From Accumulibacter sp. (GTDB lineage Bacteria; Pseudomonadota; Gammaproteobacteria; Burkholderiales; Rhodocyclaceae), in contig NZ_JAEUOL010000031.1 of NCBI RefSeq assembly GCF_016789985.1, positions 1 to 51,420 of the forward strand: a DNA stretch of 51,420 nt. Direction: 5' to 3'. Under the pieces are notes generated by a model. It worked only from the letters and a program-made list of their open reading frames with translations. It searched no databases and was not told where the DNA came from. A program made the position numbers and the translations under genes. Each line of letters starts with the position of its first letter. The first letter of the stretch is position 1. This document shows, piece after piece, positions 29,875 through 39,095 of the stretch.

Positions 29875-30201
29875 CACCCACCCCTGACGCGGCGCGCGCT
29901 GGCGCGCCGTAACACCCGTCCCTTTCCTCGGCACCAGGCAGCCGCCGGTACTACACTGCCGGGGCAATCCGCTGGTCGTGCGGCACTGCCAGGCGACTGC
30001 CCATCCGCTGCACGCCATCAAGCGCGTGTGACACGGCTTGCAACAAATGCGCTGACCGGCGTGCCCCGGGTCACCACGCGCTGCGTTATGCTGAAAGCTG
30101 ATTGGCGGCGTCTCCGACTCACGCGGATTCCGACCCGACGCAGCGGGCGGGATTGGCCCGGCATGCGCACCGCCACGACTTCCCGCTCAAAGGCTGCCGT
30201 G
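29875..30201. other. Intergenic region, lipoprotein gene / DUF1800 gene
   Basis: 327 bp. Apart from the hairpin at 29890-29909 it holds no supported gene. A possible plus-strand promoter lies near 30085 (GCGTTATGCTGAAA), without a good -35. The frame open from 30028 is the upstream extension of the DUF1800 gene and is basic and family-unlike. Confidence 0.45.
29890..29909 (+). terminator. GC-rich hairpin after the CsgG-like gene
   Basis: An 8-bp stem CGGCGCGC / GCGCGCCG with GCTG loop 16 bp after the stop codon. There is no T-run, so rho-independent termination is uncertain; it may protect the transcript 3' end. Confidence 0.45.
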
Positions 30202-31671
30202 ATGAGGTATCTGCTGCTCCTGACCTTGCTCCTGCCGTCCCTCGTCAGTGCTGCCGCACAGGGCATGGACGATGCACGGCATCTGCTCGGCCGGGCCGGC
30301 CTGGGTGCCAGCCCGCGCCAGATCATCGAGTTCTCGGGATTGTCCCGCGTGCAGGCGGTGGACCGCTTGCTGGCGACAACGCACCACGCAGCGCTGACGC
30401 CGCCACCCGAATGGGTGAGCGAAGCGATCACTCCGCGCCACGTGCTGCGCGACATGTCGCCCGACGAGCGCAAGGACTTCGAACACCGGGAACGACAGCG
30501 TGGCCTGCAACTGCGCGGCTGGTGGCTGCAGGAGATGCTCGGCACGCCTTCGCCACTCACCGAGCGGATGACGCTCTTCTGGCACAATCATTTCGTGTCG
30601 GGCCAGCACAAGGTCCGTCAGCCCCAACTGCTCTACCAGCAGAATGCCTTGCTGCGCCGCCACGCCACGGGCAACTTCGCAGAACTGCTGCACGCCGTCG
30701 CCAAGGACCCGGCCATGCTGATCTATCTCGATTCGGCAAGCAACCGCAAGGACCAGCCGAACGAGAATTTCGCGCGCGAGGTGATGGAACTGTTCACCCT
30801 CGGTGAAGGGCATTACGGCGAGCAGGACATCCGCGACGCCGCACGCGCCTTCACCGGCTGGTCGGTCGACCCCGACAACGGCGAATTCCGCTGGCGGCCG
30901 GCGCAGCACGACATGGGCGAGAAAACCGTTCTCGGACACAGCGGCAACTTGACCGGCGACGAAGTGCTCGACCTCCTGCTTGCCCAGCCGGCAACCGCCG
31001 ACTTCATCGTCGCCAAGCTGTGGCGCGAGTTCGTCTCGCCAGGGCCGGCAAATCCGCAGGAGCGGCGCGAACGAGCGCAGGTTGCGGCGCGCTTCCGCGC
31101 CAGCGCTTACGACCTCGAGACCGCCCTGCGCGCGCTCTTCCTGACACGCAGCTTCTGGGCGGCGAGCAACCGCGGCACGCTGCTCAAGTCGCCGGTCGAT
31201 CTGGTGGTGGGCACCATCCGGCAGTTCGAAATCCCGGTCAGCAACCCGCTGCCGCTGGTGACGGTGACCACCCAGCTCGGCCAGAACCTGTTCGCTCCAC
31301 CCAACGTCAAAGGCTGGCCCGGCGGCACGGCGTGGATCAACTCGCAAACGCTGCTCGGCCGCAAGCAGTTCGCCGAACGTGTCTTCCGCGCCGACGGGAT
31401 GCCCCGGTTGGAGCATCCCGCGCAGGGTGACCGCCCGACCGCAACGGCAATGGCCACCAGTCCAGGCGACCAGCGTGGCATGCCGCGCACGCCCTACGAG
31501 ATCGTTGTCGACGCCGATGGCTGGCTGGCGAGCCTTCCCGGCAGCGCATCGCCAAGCGAAATCGAACGCTTCGTCCTCGCCCGACCGCCAGCCGGTACGC
31601 TTCCGGTGGATGCACGTGGCCGGGAACTGCTGCGCCTGCTCGCCCTCGATCCTGCGTATCAACTGCGCTAG
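30202..31671 (+). CDS. DUF1800 family exported protein
   Basis: 489 residues from the start MRYLLLLTLLLPSLVSA, a short Sec signal peptide. The mature protein has the DUF1800 opening DARHLLGRAGLGASPRQI, then TERMTLFWHNHFVSGQHKV, PNENFAREVMELFTLGEGHYGEQD, ARAFTGWSVD, and the C-terminal PPNVKGWPGGTAWINSQTLLGR. The family is secreted and typically occurs just upstream of a DUF1501 gene, as here (9-bp gap). Function is not established. The upstream frame (from 30028) is basic and not part of the family. Confidence 0.93.
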   Translation: MRYLLLLTLLLPSLVSAAAQGMDDARHLLGRAGLGASPRQIIEFSGLSRVQAVDRLLATTHHAALTPPPEWVSEAITPRHVLRDMSPDERKDFEHRERQRGLQLRGWWLQEMLGTPSPLTERMTLFWHNHFVSGQHKVRQPQLLYQQNALLRRHATGNFAELLHAVAKDPAMLIYLDSASNRKDQPNENFAREVMELFTLGEGHYGEQDIRDAARAFTGWSVDPDNGEFRWRPAQHDMGEKTVLGHSGNLTGDEVLDLLLAQPATADFIVAKLWREFVSPGPANPQERRERAQVAARFRASAYDLETALRALFLTRSFWAASNRGTLLKSPVDLVVGTIRQFEIPVSNPLPLVTVTTQLGQNLFAPPNVKGWPGGTAWINSQTLLGRKQFAERVFRADGMPRLEHPAQGDRPTATAMATSPGDQRGMPRTPYEIVVDADGWLASLPGSASPSEIERFVLARPPAGTLPVDARGRELLRLLALDPAYQLR

Positions 31672-31680
31672 GAAAAGAGC

Positions 31681-32844
31681 ATGAGGCGGCGTGATTTCCT
31701 CAGACACTGTAGCGACGCCGGCCTGGCACTGCTCGCACCGTCTCCTGCACGCGCGCGGCCCGCCGCACGCTACGACCAGCTTCTCATCCTGGTCGAACTG
31801 AAGGGCGGCAACGACGGGCTGAACACGCTCGTACCGTTCGCCGACCCGACCTACTACCGCCTGCGCCCGCGCATCGGGCTCAAGCGCGAGACGGTGCTGC
31901 AACTCGACGAACGCTGCGCGCTGCATCCGGCGCTCGAACCACTGCTTGCGTTGTGGCAAGCGCGCGAACTGGCGATCGTGCAGGGCGTCGGCTACCCGAA
32001 ACCCAACCTCTCGCACTTCCGGTCGATCGAGATCTGGGACACCGCAGCCAGGTCCGACCAGTATCTCGACAACGGCTGGCTGGCCCGCGCCTTCGCTGTC
32101 GCGCCCGTACCATCCTCTTTTGCTGCCGACGGCGTGGCCGTCGGCAGCAACGATTTCGGGCCCCTGGCGGGTGGCAACGCGCGCAGCATCGTGCTCGCCG
32201 ACCCGGCGCAGTTTGCGCGACAGGCCAGGCTGGCGCAATCGGCGCAGTCGGCACGTGCGCCGGCCAACGCTGCGCTGGCCCACATCCGGAAAGTCGAGGC
32301 GGATGTCCTGCACGCGGCGAACGGCATCGCGTCGCGCGTCGAACTGCGCACCGCTTTTCCCCCCGGCCCATTCGGCAATGCGACGCGTGCAGCGGCACAG
32401 ATCGCCGCCGCGCCGGCCGGCGTGGCCGCCTTGCGACTGACCCTCGGCAGCTTCGATACCCACCAGAACCAGCCCGGCACACATGCGGCCCTGTTCAAAC
32501 AACTGGCCGAGGGTCTGGTCGCGCTGCGTGCCGCGCTGCTCGAACACGGGCGATGGGAGTCGACGCTGATTCTCACCTATTCCGAATTCGGCCGGCGGGC
32601 ACGGGAGAATGCATCCGGCGGCACCGACCACGGCACTGCCGGCGTCCACTTCGTCCTGGGCGGCCGCGTCGCTGGCGGCCTGTACGGTGCCACGCCCAGT
32701 CTCGACCACCTGGACAACGGCAACCTGGTGCACTCCGTCGACTTCCGCTCGGTCTACGCCAGCGTTCTGGAACACTGGTGGGGCATTCCTGCGGCCGGCA
32801 TCCTCGCAGGCCGCTTCGCTCCGCTCGAACTGCTGCGCAGCTAG
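31681..32844 (+). CDS. DUF1501 family protein, Tat-exported
   Basis: 387 residues. The N-terminus MRRRDFLRHCSDAG contains the twin-arginine motif RRDFL, so export of a folded protein is likely. Family marks are LILVELKGGNDGLNTLVPFADP, YPKPNLSHFRSIEIWDTA, SFDTHQNQPGTHAALFKQLAEGL and TYSEFGRRARENASGGTDHGTAGVHFVLG, resembling the alkaline-phosphatase/sulfatase fold without proven activity. It is the partner of the preceding DUF1800 gene. Its stop overlaps the convergent exbD stop by 4 bp. Confidence 0.93.
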   Translation: MRRRDFLRHCSDAGLALLAPSPARARPAARYDQLLILVELKGGNDGLNTLVPFADPTYYRLRPRIGLKRETVLQLDERCALHPALEPLLALWQARELAIVQGVGYPKPNLSHFRSIEIWDTAARSDQYLDNGWLARAFAVAPVPSSFAADGVAVGSNDFGPLAGGNARSIVLADPAQFARQARLAQSAQSARAPANAALAHIRKVEADVLHAANGIASRVELRTAFPPGPFGNATRAAAQIAAAPAGVAALRLTLGSFDTHQNQPGTHAALFKQLAEGLVALRAALLEHGRWESTLILTYSEFGRRARENASGGTDHGTAGVHFVLGGRVAGGLYGATPSLDHLDNGNLVHSVDFRSVYASVLEHWWGIPAAGILAGRFAPLELLRS

Positions 32845-33257
32845 CGCACCGGCCCGGTGACGAAAGCGATGCGTCCGAGGCCGGCGCGCTGGGCATCGGC
32901 CAGCACCTCGGTCACCTGCTCGTAGGGCGTTGCGCGATCGGCGCGCAACTGCAGCTCCGGCTGCCCGCCGCCCGCCGCCAGCTCGGCCAGGCGCTGCGCC
33001 AACCCGCTCCGCGCCACCTCCTGGCCATCGAGCAACACCCGACCGGAAGCGTCAATCGCCACGCTGACCACGCGTGACGGCTCGTCGGGCCGCTTCGCGT
33101 CGACCCGTGGCAGATCGACCTGCACCGCCTGATGAAAGAGGGGTGCGGTAATGATGAAGATGACCAGCAGCACGAGCATCACGTCGACCAGCGGCGTGGT
33201 GTTGATCTCGGCCATCGGCTGATTGCCGCCCTCCCGGTCAAACGAACCGAACGCCAT
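32841..33257 (-). CDS. exbD: ExbD/TolR-type biopolymer transport protein
   Basis: 138 residues with one transmembrane helix near residues 22-42 (TTPLVDVMLVLLVIFIITAPL) carrying the proton-path aspartate D25. The periplasmic domain (VQVDLPRVDAKRP; LLDGQEVARSG) is typical. It works with ExbB to energise TonB using the proton motive force. Operon order on the minus strand is tonB-exbB-exbD, with 15 bp to exbB. TolR is an alternative name, but the tonB context favours ExbD. Confidence 0.93.
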   Translation of the reverse strand: MAFGSFDREGGNQPMAEINTTPLVDVMLVLLVIFIITAPLFHQAVQVDLPRVDAKRPDEPSRVVSVAIDASGRVLLDGQEVARSGLAQRLAELAAGGGQPELQLRADRATPYEQVTEVLADAQRAGLGRIAFVTGPVR

Positions 33258-33272
33258 CGTCGAGCGCTCCCC

Positions 33273-34004
33273 TCAGGCAGCCACGCTGACGCGCTCGACG
33301 GAATCGACCAGCCGGTCGCCCGGCCGGCCCCGGAGACCGGTGGTCAGATAGGCGTGCAGGTCGTGCGCAAAGCCGTCCAGGCGAGCCAGGGTCAGCCGGT
33401 TGAGTCGATTGAAGGCGTTGTAGGCCAGCACGGCCGGGATGGCGACCAGGAGACCGGCGGCGGTCATGATCAGCGCCTCGCCAACCGGTCCGGCGACCCG
33501 GTCGAGCACCACCTGGGTGGCGCCGGAGAGGCCGATCAGGGCATGATAGATTCCCCAGACCGTCCCGAACAGGCCGATGAAAGGCGCCGTCGATCCCACC
33601 GAAGCGAGCAAGGTCAGTCCCGATTCGATCCTCGCCTGCGCTTCGACGATCTGGCTGCGCAGCGCACGCGTCACCGAGTCGCTGGCGCTGACGCCGGCAC
33701 CGATGCCGCGTGCCGCGTGCTGCCGATGCAGTTCGGCGGCGTTGGCACCGGCGATCGCCAGATTGCCGAGCATGCCGCTGGAGTCGGCACGGCCGAGCAC
33801 CGCGATTGCCACCGGCAGGCTGGGTGCCGCCCAGAACGAAGCCAGCGCACGCACCTGGCAACGCCGGGCCTGCCAGACACCATAGGCCTTGCCGACGATC
33901 ACGTACCAACTGGCGAGCGAAAGCAGGACGAGAAGAATCGCCACAGCATGCGTCAGCACATCGCCCTGCGCCCAGAAATGGGCCAAACCCGTCTCGCTTC
34001 GCAC
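33273..34004 (-). CDS. exbB: ExbB/MotA/TolQ-family proton channel protein
   Basis: 243 residues with three transmembrane regions: ~16-38 (LTHAVAILLVLLSLASWYVIVG), ~140-165 (VGSTAPFIGLFGTVWGIYHAL) and ~185-205 (GEALIMTAAGLLVAIPAVLAYN). The GSTAPFIGLFGTVWGI motif is the family hallmark, lining the channel that drives TonB. It lies 12 bp downstream of tonB and 15 bp upstream of exbD. Confidence 0.94.
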   Translation of the reverse strand: MRSETGLAHFWAQGDVLTHAVAILLVLLSLASWYVIVGKAYGVWQARRCQVRALASFWAAPSLPVAIAVLGRADSSGMLGNLAIAGANAAELHRQHAARGIGAGVSASDSVTRALRSQIVEAQARIESGLTLLASVGSTAPFIGLFGTVWGIYHALIGLSGATQVVLDRVAGPVGEALIMTAAGLLVAIPAVLAYNAFNRLNRLTLARLDGFAHDLHAYLTTGLRGRPGDRLVDSVERVSVAA

Positions 34005-34016
34005 TTGTTAACCCCT

Positions 34017-34775
34017 TCAACTGTCCAGAGTGAACTGCAACGGCACGAGAACCGCAGAGTCGACCATCTGGCTGCCCTGCCGTGCCGGAATGAATCGCCA
34101 GCCCTCGACGGCGGTACGGGCCGCCTCGTCGAGACGCGGGAAGCCGCTCGACTGCTTGACCTCGACGCTCAGCGGCAAACCCTGTGCGCTGACCCGCACC
34201 CGCAGAACGACCTTGCCCTGTTCGTTCAACCGGCGCGAGGTCGCGGGATAGACCGGCTTCGGATTGTGCAGGTAATCGACGTCAAAACGCGCCGCAATCA
34301 GCGGCGGCGGAGACGCTTCGACCAACGGCACCGCCGCTGATTGCGCCGCCACGGCCGGCGCAGGCGGCGCCGCCAGGGCAGGCGCCGCGCTCGACAGCGG
34401 GACCGGCACCGCCGCCTTGCGTGGTGCCGGCGGAACAGCGGCCGGCCTGACCCGTGCCGGTCTGGACGGTACTGTCGGCGTTCGGGCTTCCTCGATGGGG
34501 GGCTCCCGCGGGGCGAGCTGCAGCACGCGGACGCTCGGCACGGGAGAAAACTCCCGCGGCGTCGCCTGCCGCAGCTCGCCGAAGGCCAACAGCAATCCCA
34601 ACAGGTGCAGGCCTCCCACCGCCAACACGATGCCGGCCCGGTGCCAGAACGGCGGCCGCTCCTCCTGGGCGGACTCGAAATACGCGCAGCAACTGCTCGA
34701 CGAGCTCGACGCCTGGCTCAAGTCTGTCTCGGACGAAAATGGGGCAGCGCGTGGGCCGCGCGCAAAGGGCGTCAT
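34017..34775 (-). CDS. tonB: TonB energy transducer
   Basis: 252 residues. A transmembrane helix at ~46-68 (HRAGIVLAVGGLHLLGLLLAF) is followed by a Pro/Ala-rich periplasm-spanning segment and a C-terminal TonB domain at ~170-250 (PVYPATSRRLNEQGKVVLRVRV; QSSGFPRLDEAARTAVEGWRFIPARQ). It couples ExbB-ExbD to outer-membrane TonB-dependent receptors; no such receptor is in the window. The N-terminal 45 residues (Ser-rich) are unconserved and there is no good Shine-Dalgarno at this ATG, so the true start may be further in. Confidence 0.92.
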   Translation of the reverse strand: MTPFARGPRAAPFSSETDLSQASSSSSSCCAYFESAQEERPPFWHRAGIVLAVGGLHLLGLLLAFGELRQATPREFSPVPSVRVLQLAPREPPIEEARTPTVPSRPARVRPAAVPPAPRKAAVPVPLSSAAPALAAPPAPAVAAQSAAVPLVEASPPPLIAARFDVDYLHNPKPVYPATSRRLNEQGKVVLRVRVSAQGLPLSVEVKQSSGFPRLDEAARTAVEGWRFIPARQGSQMVDSAVLVPLQFTLDS

Positions 34776-34960
34776 TGTAGCGTCCCGTCTGCGGCGCGAC
34801 CTGCGTCATATTGTCTCAGACGACGGGCGGGACTGCCCTGACGCGGCACCCGTCGTTGGCGCCCGGTCGGGCCGAGCCAGGCCGATGGCACAATGGCGTC
34901 GGTACCGGGCAGGCATCCGCCGGCCGACCGCGACCCTCTCCGACGAGGAATCAACGACCC

Positions 34961-35551
34961 ATGGCACAAGATCGCGCGACAGGCAGCCCGACCGCTCCGC
35001 AGACCGGCACGGCGATTGCCGAGGCCGGCCGGCCTCGCCGACTGGTGGACCCGTGCCGGCTTTTCCTGGCGCTCTGGCCGAGCGCGGACGAGCAGGCGCA
35101 ACTGCTCGCTTACCTGCGACAGTGGTCATGGCCGGCGGGATCGGCGCCGGTCAGGGCGGACCGTCTGCACCTCACCCTGCACTTCATCGGTTCGGTCGAG
35201 CGCCGCCGCCTCGCCGAGCTGCGCACCGGTCTGCGGGTGCCGCTGAATCCGTTCGAACTGGGACTGACCCGACCCGAATCCTGGCCACGCGGCCTGATCG
35301 TGCTGCGCGCGGCACCGCTGACCGAGCCCCTGCAGCAACTGCACGCCAGCCTGGGCGAAGCCCTGCACAGCCTTGGCCTGCCGCCCGAAACGCGCCGCTT
35401 CCGGCCGCACGTCACACTCGCCCGGCGCGCCGCCGGCGCCATTCCTCCGCTCGCCACCCCCGATCTGGACTGGCGGATCGACAGCTATGCCCTCGTCGAA
35501 TCACTCCCTGGTGCTGCCGATGGCTATCGCATCCGGCAGCACTACGCCTGA
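34961..35551 (+). CDS. thpR: RNA 2',3'-cyclic phosphodiesterase (LigT/ThpR)
   Basis: 196 residues from ATG 34961, with GAGGAA 11-16 nt upstream. The two catalytic HxTx motifs of the 2H phosphoesterase fold are visible: RLHLTLHFIGSV and RPHVTLARRA, about 85 residues apart. The opening RLFLALWPSADEQ is family-typical. The enzyme opens 2',3'-cyclic phosphates on RNA in vitro; its physiological role is unsettled. The N-terminal ~25 residues are variable. Confidence 0.93.
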   Translation: MAQDRATGSPTAPQTGTAIAEAGRPRRLVDPCRLFLALWPSADEQAQLLAYLRQWSWPAGSAPVRADRLHLTLHFIGSVERRRLAELRTGLRVPLNPFELGLTRPESWPRGLIVLRAAPLTEPLQQLHASLGEALHSLGLPPETRRFRPHVTLARRAAGAIPPLATPDLDWRIDSYALVESLPGAADGYRIRQHYA

Positions 35552-35690
35552 GGACACGCCGAGCGGCACACCGCCAAGGGCGGGCAGCCGGCCCCCCCGC
35601 ACTGCGCCGATGCAGGCAAAACGGCCGATATCCGGCACAATGGCGACCTTTGTCCCCGGCCCGCCACAGCGCGCGCCAGAAAGCACTCCC

Positions 35691-36611
35691 ATGTCGCACC
35701 GCCGTGCGGTCGCCCTGATGATACTGGTCACCCTGCTCTGGAGCATCGCCGGGGTAGTCTCGCGCCACCTCGACAGCACCGGCAGCTTCGAGGTCACCTT
35801 CTGGCGCAGCCTGTTCAACGCGCTCGCACTGGGCATCGGGCTGACCAGCCTGCGCGGACCCGGCCTCTGGCGGGGACTGGCGCAGGCCGCGTGGCCGATG
35901 TGGTTCTCCGGGCTGTGCTGGGCAGTGATGTTCACCGCTTTCATGCTGGCGATCACCCTCACCACGGTCGCCAACGTGCTGGTGACGATGGCCATCGGCC
36001 CCCTGGTCACCGCCTTGTTCACCCGTCTTTTCCTGCATCACCGCCTGCCGGCCCGCACCTGGCTGGCGATTGCCGTGGCCGGCCTGGGCATCGCCTGGAT
36101 GTTCGGGCAGGAGGCCAGCGCCGGCCTGTCGCTGACCGGCACCCTGGTCGCCCTGGCCGTGCCGCTCGCCGCCGCGCTCAACTTCACGACCATGCAGCAT
36201 GTCGCCCAGCGCCAGACCGACCGGGACAGGGCGGAGGCGCAGGACCTGTTGCCGGCGGTGCTGATCGGCGCCCTGCTGTCGGCCGCCTGCACCCTGCCCG
36301 TCGCCTATCCGCTGCAGGCATCGACCCACGACCTGGCGCTGCTCGCGCTGCTCGGCGGCGTGCAACTGGCGATACCCTGCCTGCTCGTCGTGCGCCTGTC
36401 GCGCGAACTGGCGGCGCCCGAAATCGCACTGCTCGGACTGCTCGAAGTCGTCTTCGGCGTCACCTGGGCGTGGCTGGGCGCCGGCGAGCGGCCGGCCGAC
36501 AGCACCCTGATCGGCGGCGCCCTGGTACTCGGTGCACTGGCCGCCAACGAGGGGCTGGCACTGCTCGGCCCGGCCACCCGCCTGCACGCCAACGCCCGGC
36601 GGGCACCGTGA
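35691..36611 (+). CDS. EamA/DMT-family transporter
   Basis: 306 residues with ten predicted transmembrane helices, two EamA repeats (each about 130 residues). The first repeat starts ALMILVTLLWSIAGVVSRHL and includes FWRSLFNALALGIG; the second starts LTGTLVALAVPLAAALNF and ends ALLGLLEVVFGVTWAWLGAGERP. Members export amino acids or metabolites, or nucleotide-sugars; the substrate cannot be assigned. The start ATG at 35691 lacks a clear Shine-Dalgarno; an alternative at 35640 would add 17 Pro-rich residues. Confidence 0.9.
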   Translation: MSHRRAVALMILVTLLWSIAGVVSRHLDSTGSFEVTFWRSLFNALALGIGLTSLRGPGLWRGLAQAAWPMWFSGLCWAVMFTAFMLAITLTTVANVLVTMAIGPLVTALFTRLFLHHRLPARTWLAIAVAGLGIAWMFGQEASAGLSLTGTLVALAVPLAAALNFTTMQHVAQRQTDRDRAEAQDLLPAVLIGALLSAACTLPVAYPLQASTHDLALLALLGGVQLAIPCLLVVRLSRELAAPEIALLGLLEVVFGVTWAWLGAGERPADSTLIGGALVLGALAANEGLALLGPATRLHANARRAP

Positions 36612-36759
36612 CCGGCCCCGGCAGCGGTCACGCCCGGCGGAATACCCGTTCGCTCGTGATACTTGAACCTCGCGCCGGCGGGCGTCCGGGCAAGGGAAAG
36701 CGGGGCATGACTGCTCGTCCCGCTGCTTGCGCGGCGCGCCGGATCGCCGCGGCCGGCGA

Positions 36760-37176
36760 TCAGTCGCGCGGCGGCATCTCGGGAAACTTGGGCAGCTTCG
36801 GGTCCATGAAATCCCAGGCCGGGGCACGCGAGGTGAACAGGTCGATGGCCGGCTGGAACAGGCTCGGGTCGTCCAGCGTCCCGGCCCGGATCGCCAGCAG
36901 GCCAGGCATCTGCTCCACCGTGCCGAACAGTTGCGAACCACAACCCGGACAGAAGCCGCGGCTGACGGCGCGACCGCTGCTGCCCTTGTTCGTGAAGTAC
37001 TTCACTTCGCCAGTGATGGTGACGGCGGCGCTCGGAGCGAACAGGGTCGGCGCGTAAGCGCTGCCGCTCGCCCGCTGGCAATCGCGGCAATGGCAATTGC
37101 CGGTCATCACCGGCGGGACCGAGGATTCGTAACGGACGGCACCGCACAGGCAACCGCCGGTCAATGATGTGCTCAT
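36760..37176 (-). CDS. GFA family (glutathione-dependent formaldehyde-activating enzyme-like) protein
   Basis: 138 residues starting MSTSLTGGCLCGAVRY, with AAAGGAG upstream. The zinc-binding cysteines of the GFA fold appear in order: GGCLCGAV, NCHCRDCQRASG and RGFCPGCGSQL. TGEVKYFTNKGSSGRAVSRGFCPGC is also characteristic. Most GFA proteins have no demonstrated formaldehyde activity, and the true frmA-fghA pair lies 9 kb away, so the name reflects fold only. Confidence 0.93.
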   Translation of the reverse strand: MSTSLTGGCLCGAVRYESSVPPVMTGNCHCRDCQRASGSAYAPTLFAPSAAVTITGEVKYFTNKGSSGRAVSRGFCPGCGSQLFGTVEQMPGLLAIRAGTLDDPSLFQPAIDLFTSRAPAWDFMDPKLPKFPEMPPRD

Positions 37177-37381
37177 GACAGCTCCTTTCGGGTTGGGAAA
37201 CCGCTTGCTCGAGGGTGTACGGCATGCCGCGCCAACCGGATGCCGCGGCCTTTCCGGTGCATCGGCGCAGATGACACCCGGCCGGCAGCGATGTTCGCAC
37301 AGGCGCCCCCGGCTGACCAGGGCCCGAGCCGTCCGGCGCCGCCATTTCCGCCAGCAGGCACGGGTGACCTCCGTCGACGCT

Positions 37382-38686
37382 TCATCCGGCGGCAAGGTTC
37401 AAGCGGTGGCTTTGGGCAATCCTGTCCCGCCATTCGCCGGCCAGCCCCGCTTGCGCGGCGAACTCTGGCCAGCGCCGCACGGCGGCCGTCACCTGCCCGA
37501 CGATCGTCTCGGCACGGCCGCGTTTCATCAACGCAGACTTCGCGCAGGCCGGGAAATCCTCCCGCGTGAAGCCGTCCCGTTTGCCGTTCAGCGTCATCTG
37601 GTGCGTCGACGTCCACGTACCCGACGGATTGTAACTGTAGGTCACGTCGAACGCCGGCGCCAGCGCCCAGCGCCCCTGCCTGTCCATCAGGAAGGCGATG
37701 TTCTTCACATGATCGTCCTGATTGCGCGCAACGATGTTGAACACCATGCGCCGGAACTGTTCCTCGACCGCCGCCATCGGCAGGTCGAGCTGGCGGATGA
37801 TGAGCAGCGCCTGTTCATACGAATAGGCTCCGGCCTGGTTGAAGTCGAAATGCGCCAGCGCGCACAGCGACTGCATGTGCAGCTTTTCACCGCCCGCCAG
37901 CCGGTCGAAGCGGCGGGTCATGAAGTGTCGTCGGCCGTTCTCTTCCAGCAGGCGGCACTCGCTCATCGCAATGCCCGCCGCCCTGGCCATCAGATGATAG
38001 GCGTACTCGATGGCGCCATAGCCTTGCGGATCATCCAGCTCCTTGTCCCGGTTGCCGGAGACGCCGTCGAATTTCAACAGCCAGTAGTCGAAACCTTCGC
38101 CCGCCGCGATCTGCCCCGAACGCACCTCGTTCGTTTCGCGATTCCAGGCGATCACCGCCTTCGCCCGCGCCCCGCCGGCCGACGTGCCGACCCTGAGAAT
38201 GTCGTTCAGCGCCTTCTCGCGTGCGGCGCCGGCAAAGGTGGCCTGCAGGTCGTTGCGGTGCGTCAGGACGTCGGACGCCAGGCGCACCAGGGCATCGATT
38301 TCCACCCTGGCCGCCCGGCGCGGCCGCGGTCCCAGCACCGGAGAAAACTCCAGCGCCCCCATGCCGCGCGTACCGGTATAGCACAGGCGCTCGATCGGAC
38401 CGAAGTGTTCCGGCCGGCGCCCCTGCGTCGCCAGCCAGGCATTGATCAAGGCATTGCCGAAGCGGTCCGGCAGCGAATCGGCCAACAATCCCGGCAGCCC
38501 GTGAAAGGTGGTGCGCGGCAGCGCGGGAAACTCGTACACCCGGTCGCTCAAGGGCATGACCAGCGGAGACAGCTCGATCCCGCTTGCCGCAAACCGCGGG
38601 TCATACTGAAAGGCGGCGTGCTCACGCCCCTCCTCCAGCGCAACCGCCCCGATGGTGCGCCCCCAGAGCTGCACCCTGGCGATCAT
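37382..38686 (-). CDS. hipA: HipA-like serine/threonine kinase toxin
   Basis: 434 residues, the full length of HipA. The N-terminal subdomain is present (FQYDPRFAASGIELSPLVMPLSD; FHGLPGLLADSLPDRFGNALI), as are the ATP-site segments (GTSAGGARAKAVIAWN), the substrate loop (HFMTRRFDRL) and the catalytic motifs RNQDDHVKNIAFLMD and WALAPAFDVTYSY with the DFD-like Asp. Conserved residues argue for an active kinase, classically targeting glutamyl-tRNA synthetase, but the target of this branch is unknown. The start overlaps hipB by 4 bp (ATGA), giving a hipB-hipA operon. Confidence 0.93.
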   Translation of the reverse strand: MIARVQLWGRTIGAVALEEGREHAAFQYDPRFAASGIELSPLVMPLSDRVYEFPALPRTTFHGLPGLLADSLPDRFGNALINAWLATQGRRPEHFGPIERLCYTGTRGMGALEFSPVLGPRPRRAARVEIDALVRLASDVLTHRNDLQATFAGAAREKALNDILRVGTSAGGARAKAVIAWNRETNEVRSGQIAAGEGFDYWLLKFDGVSGNRDKELDDPQGYGAIEYAYHLMARAAGIAMSECRLLEENGRRHFMTRRFDRLAGGEKLHMQSLCALAHFDFNQAGAYSYEQALLIIRQLDLPMAAVEEQFRRMVFNIVARNQDDHVKNIAFLMDRQGRWALAPAFDVTYSYNPSGTWTSTHQMTLNGKRDGFTREDFPACAKSALMKRGRAETIVGQVTAAVRRWPEFAAQAGLAGEWRDRIAQSHRLNLAAG

Positions 38687-39036
38687 GAGCCATCACCCCA
38701 GGTCCATTTCTTCACCTCCCCGGCCACCGCCTGGCGACCCGTCGCCCGCTGCCGCTTGCGGCCCCGCATCTGCAGTTGCGCGATCGGACCGGGTATGCCC
38801 TCGGGGACCAGCGCATCCAGCCCCTCCAGCAAACCCAGCACCCGGCATACCCTGACGAAACCCGACAATTGCGTCGCCGTTTGACCGGACTCCAGCCGTT
38901 CCACCGTGCGCTTGGCCACCCCCGCCGCCTCGGCCAGAGCCGCCTGCGTCAGGTTGCGCGCCAGCCGCGCGCCTGCCAGCCGTTGCCCCAGTTCCTGGAG
39001 AATGGCCTCATTGGTCAGCGTTGTCGAGATCTTCAT
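38683..39036 (-). CDS. hipB: HipB-like antitoxin, XRE-family repressor
   Basis: 117 residues. A helix-turn-helix of the XRE/Cro type lies at ~22-70 (RNLTQAALAEAAGVAKRTVERLESG), and a basic C-terminal tail (GRKRQRATGRQ) likely contacts DNA or HipA. A clean inverted repeat sits on the predicted promoter upstream, consistent with autoregulation. It is the first gene of the hipB-hipA operon and is divergent from the CRISPR operon with 257 bp between. Confidence 0.92.
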   Translation of the reverse strand: MKISTTLTNEAILQELGQRLAGARLARNLTQAALAEAAGVAKRTVERLESGQTATQLSGFVRVCRVLGLLEGLDALVPEGIPGPIAQLQMRGRKRQRATGRQAVAGEVKKWTWGDGS

Positions 39037-39066
39037 GATGCGTCACCTCAGGCGATTTAGCGCAAT

Positions 39067-39095
39067 ATTGTAGATTTGTTCGCCACCAATGGCGA
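39067..39095 (-). promoter_or_regulatory. hipB promoter
   Basis: Minus-strand -35 TCGCCA (39090-39095) and -10 TACAAT (39067-39072) are separated by exactly 17 bp, 30 bp upstream of the hipB ATG. The -35 lies inside the inverted repeat at 39078-39097, so a repressor there would block polymerase. Confidence 0.6.

Noticed and set aside
30187..32775. Long minus-strand open frame (862 codons) opposite the DUF1800 and DUF1501 genes
   Set aside because: Same reasoning: conserved family segments are on the plus strand; the antisense frame has no recognisable domain.
36760..37176. GFA protein as a true formaldehyde detoxification enzyme
   Set aside because: The zinc cysteines support the fold only, and the genuine frmA-fghA pair is at 25.2-27.2 kb; no functional claim is made.
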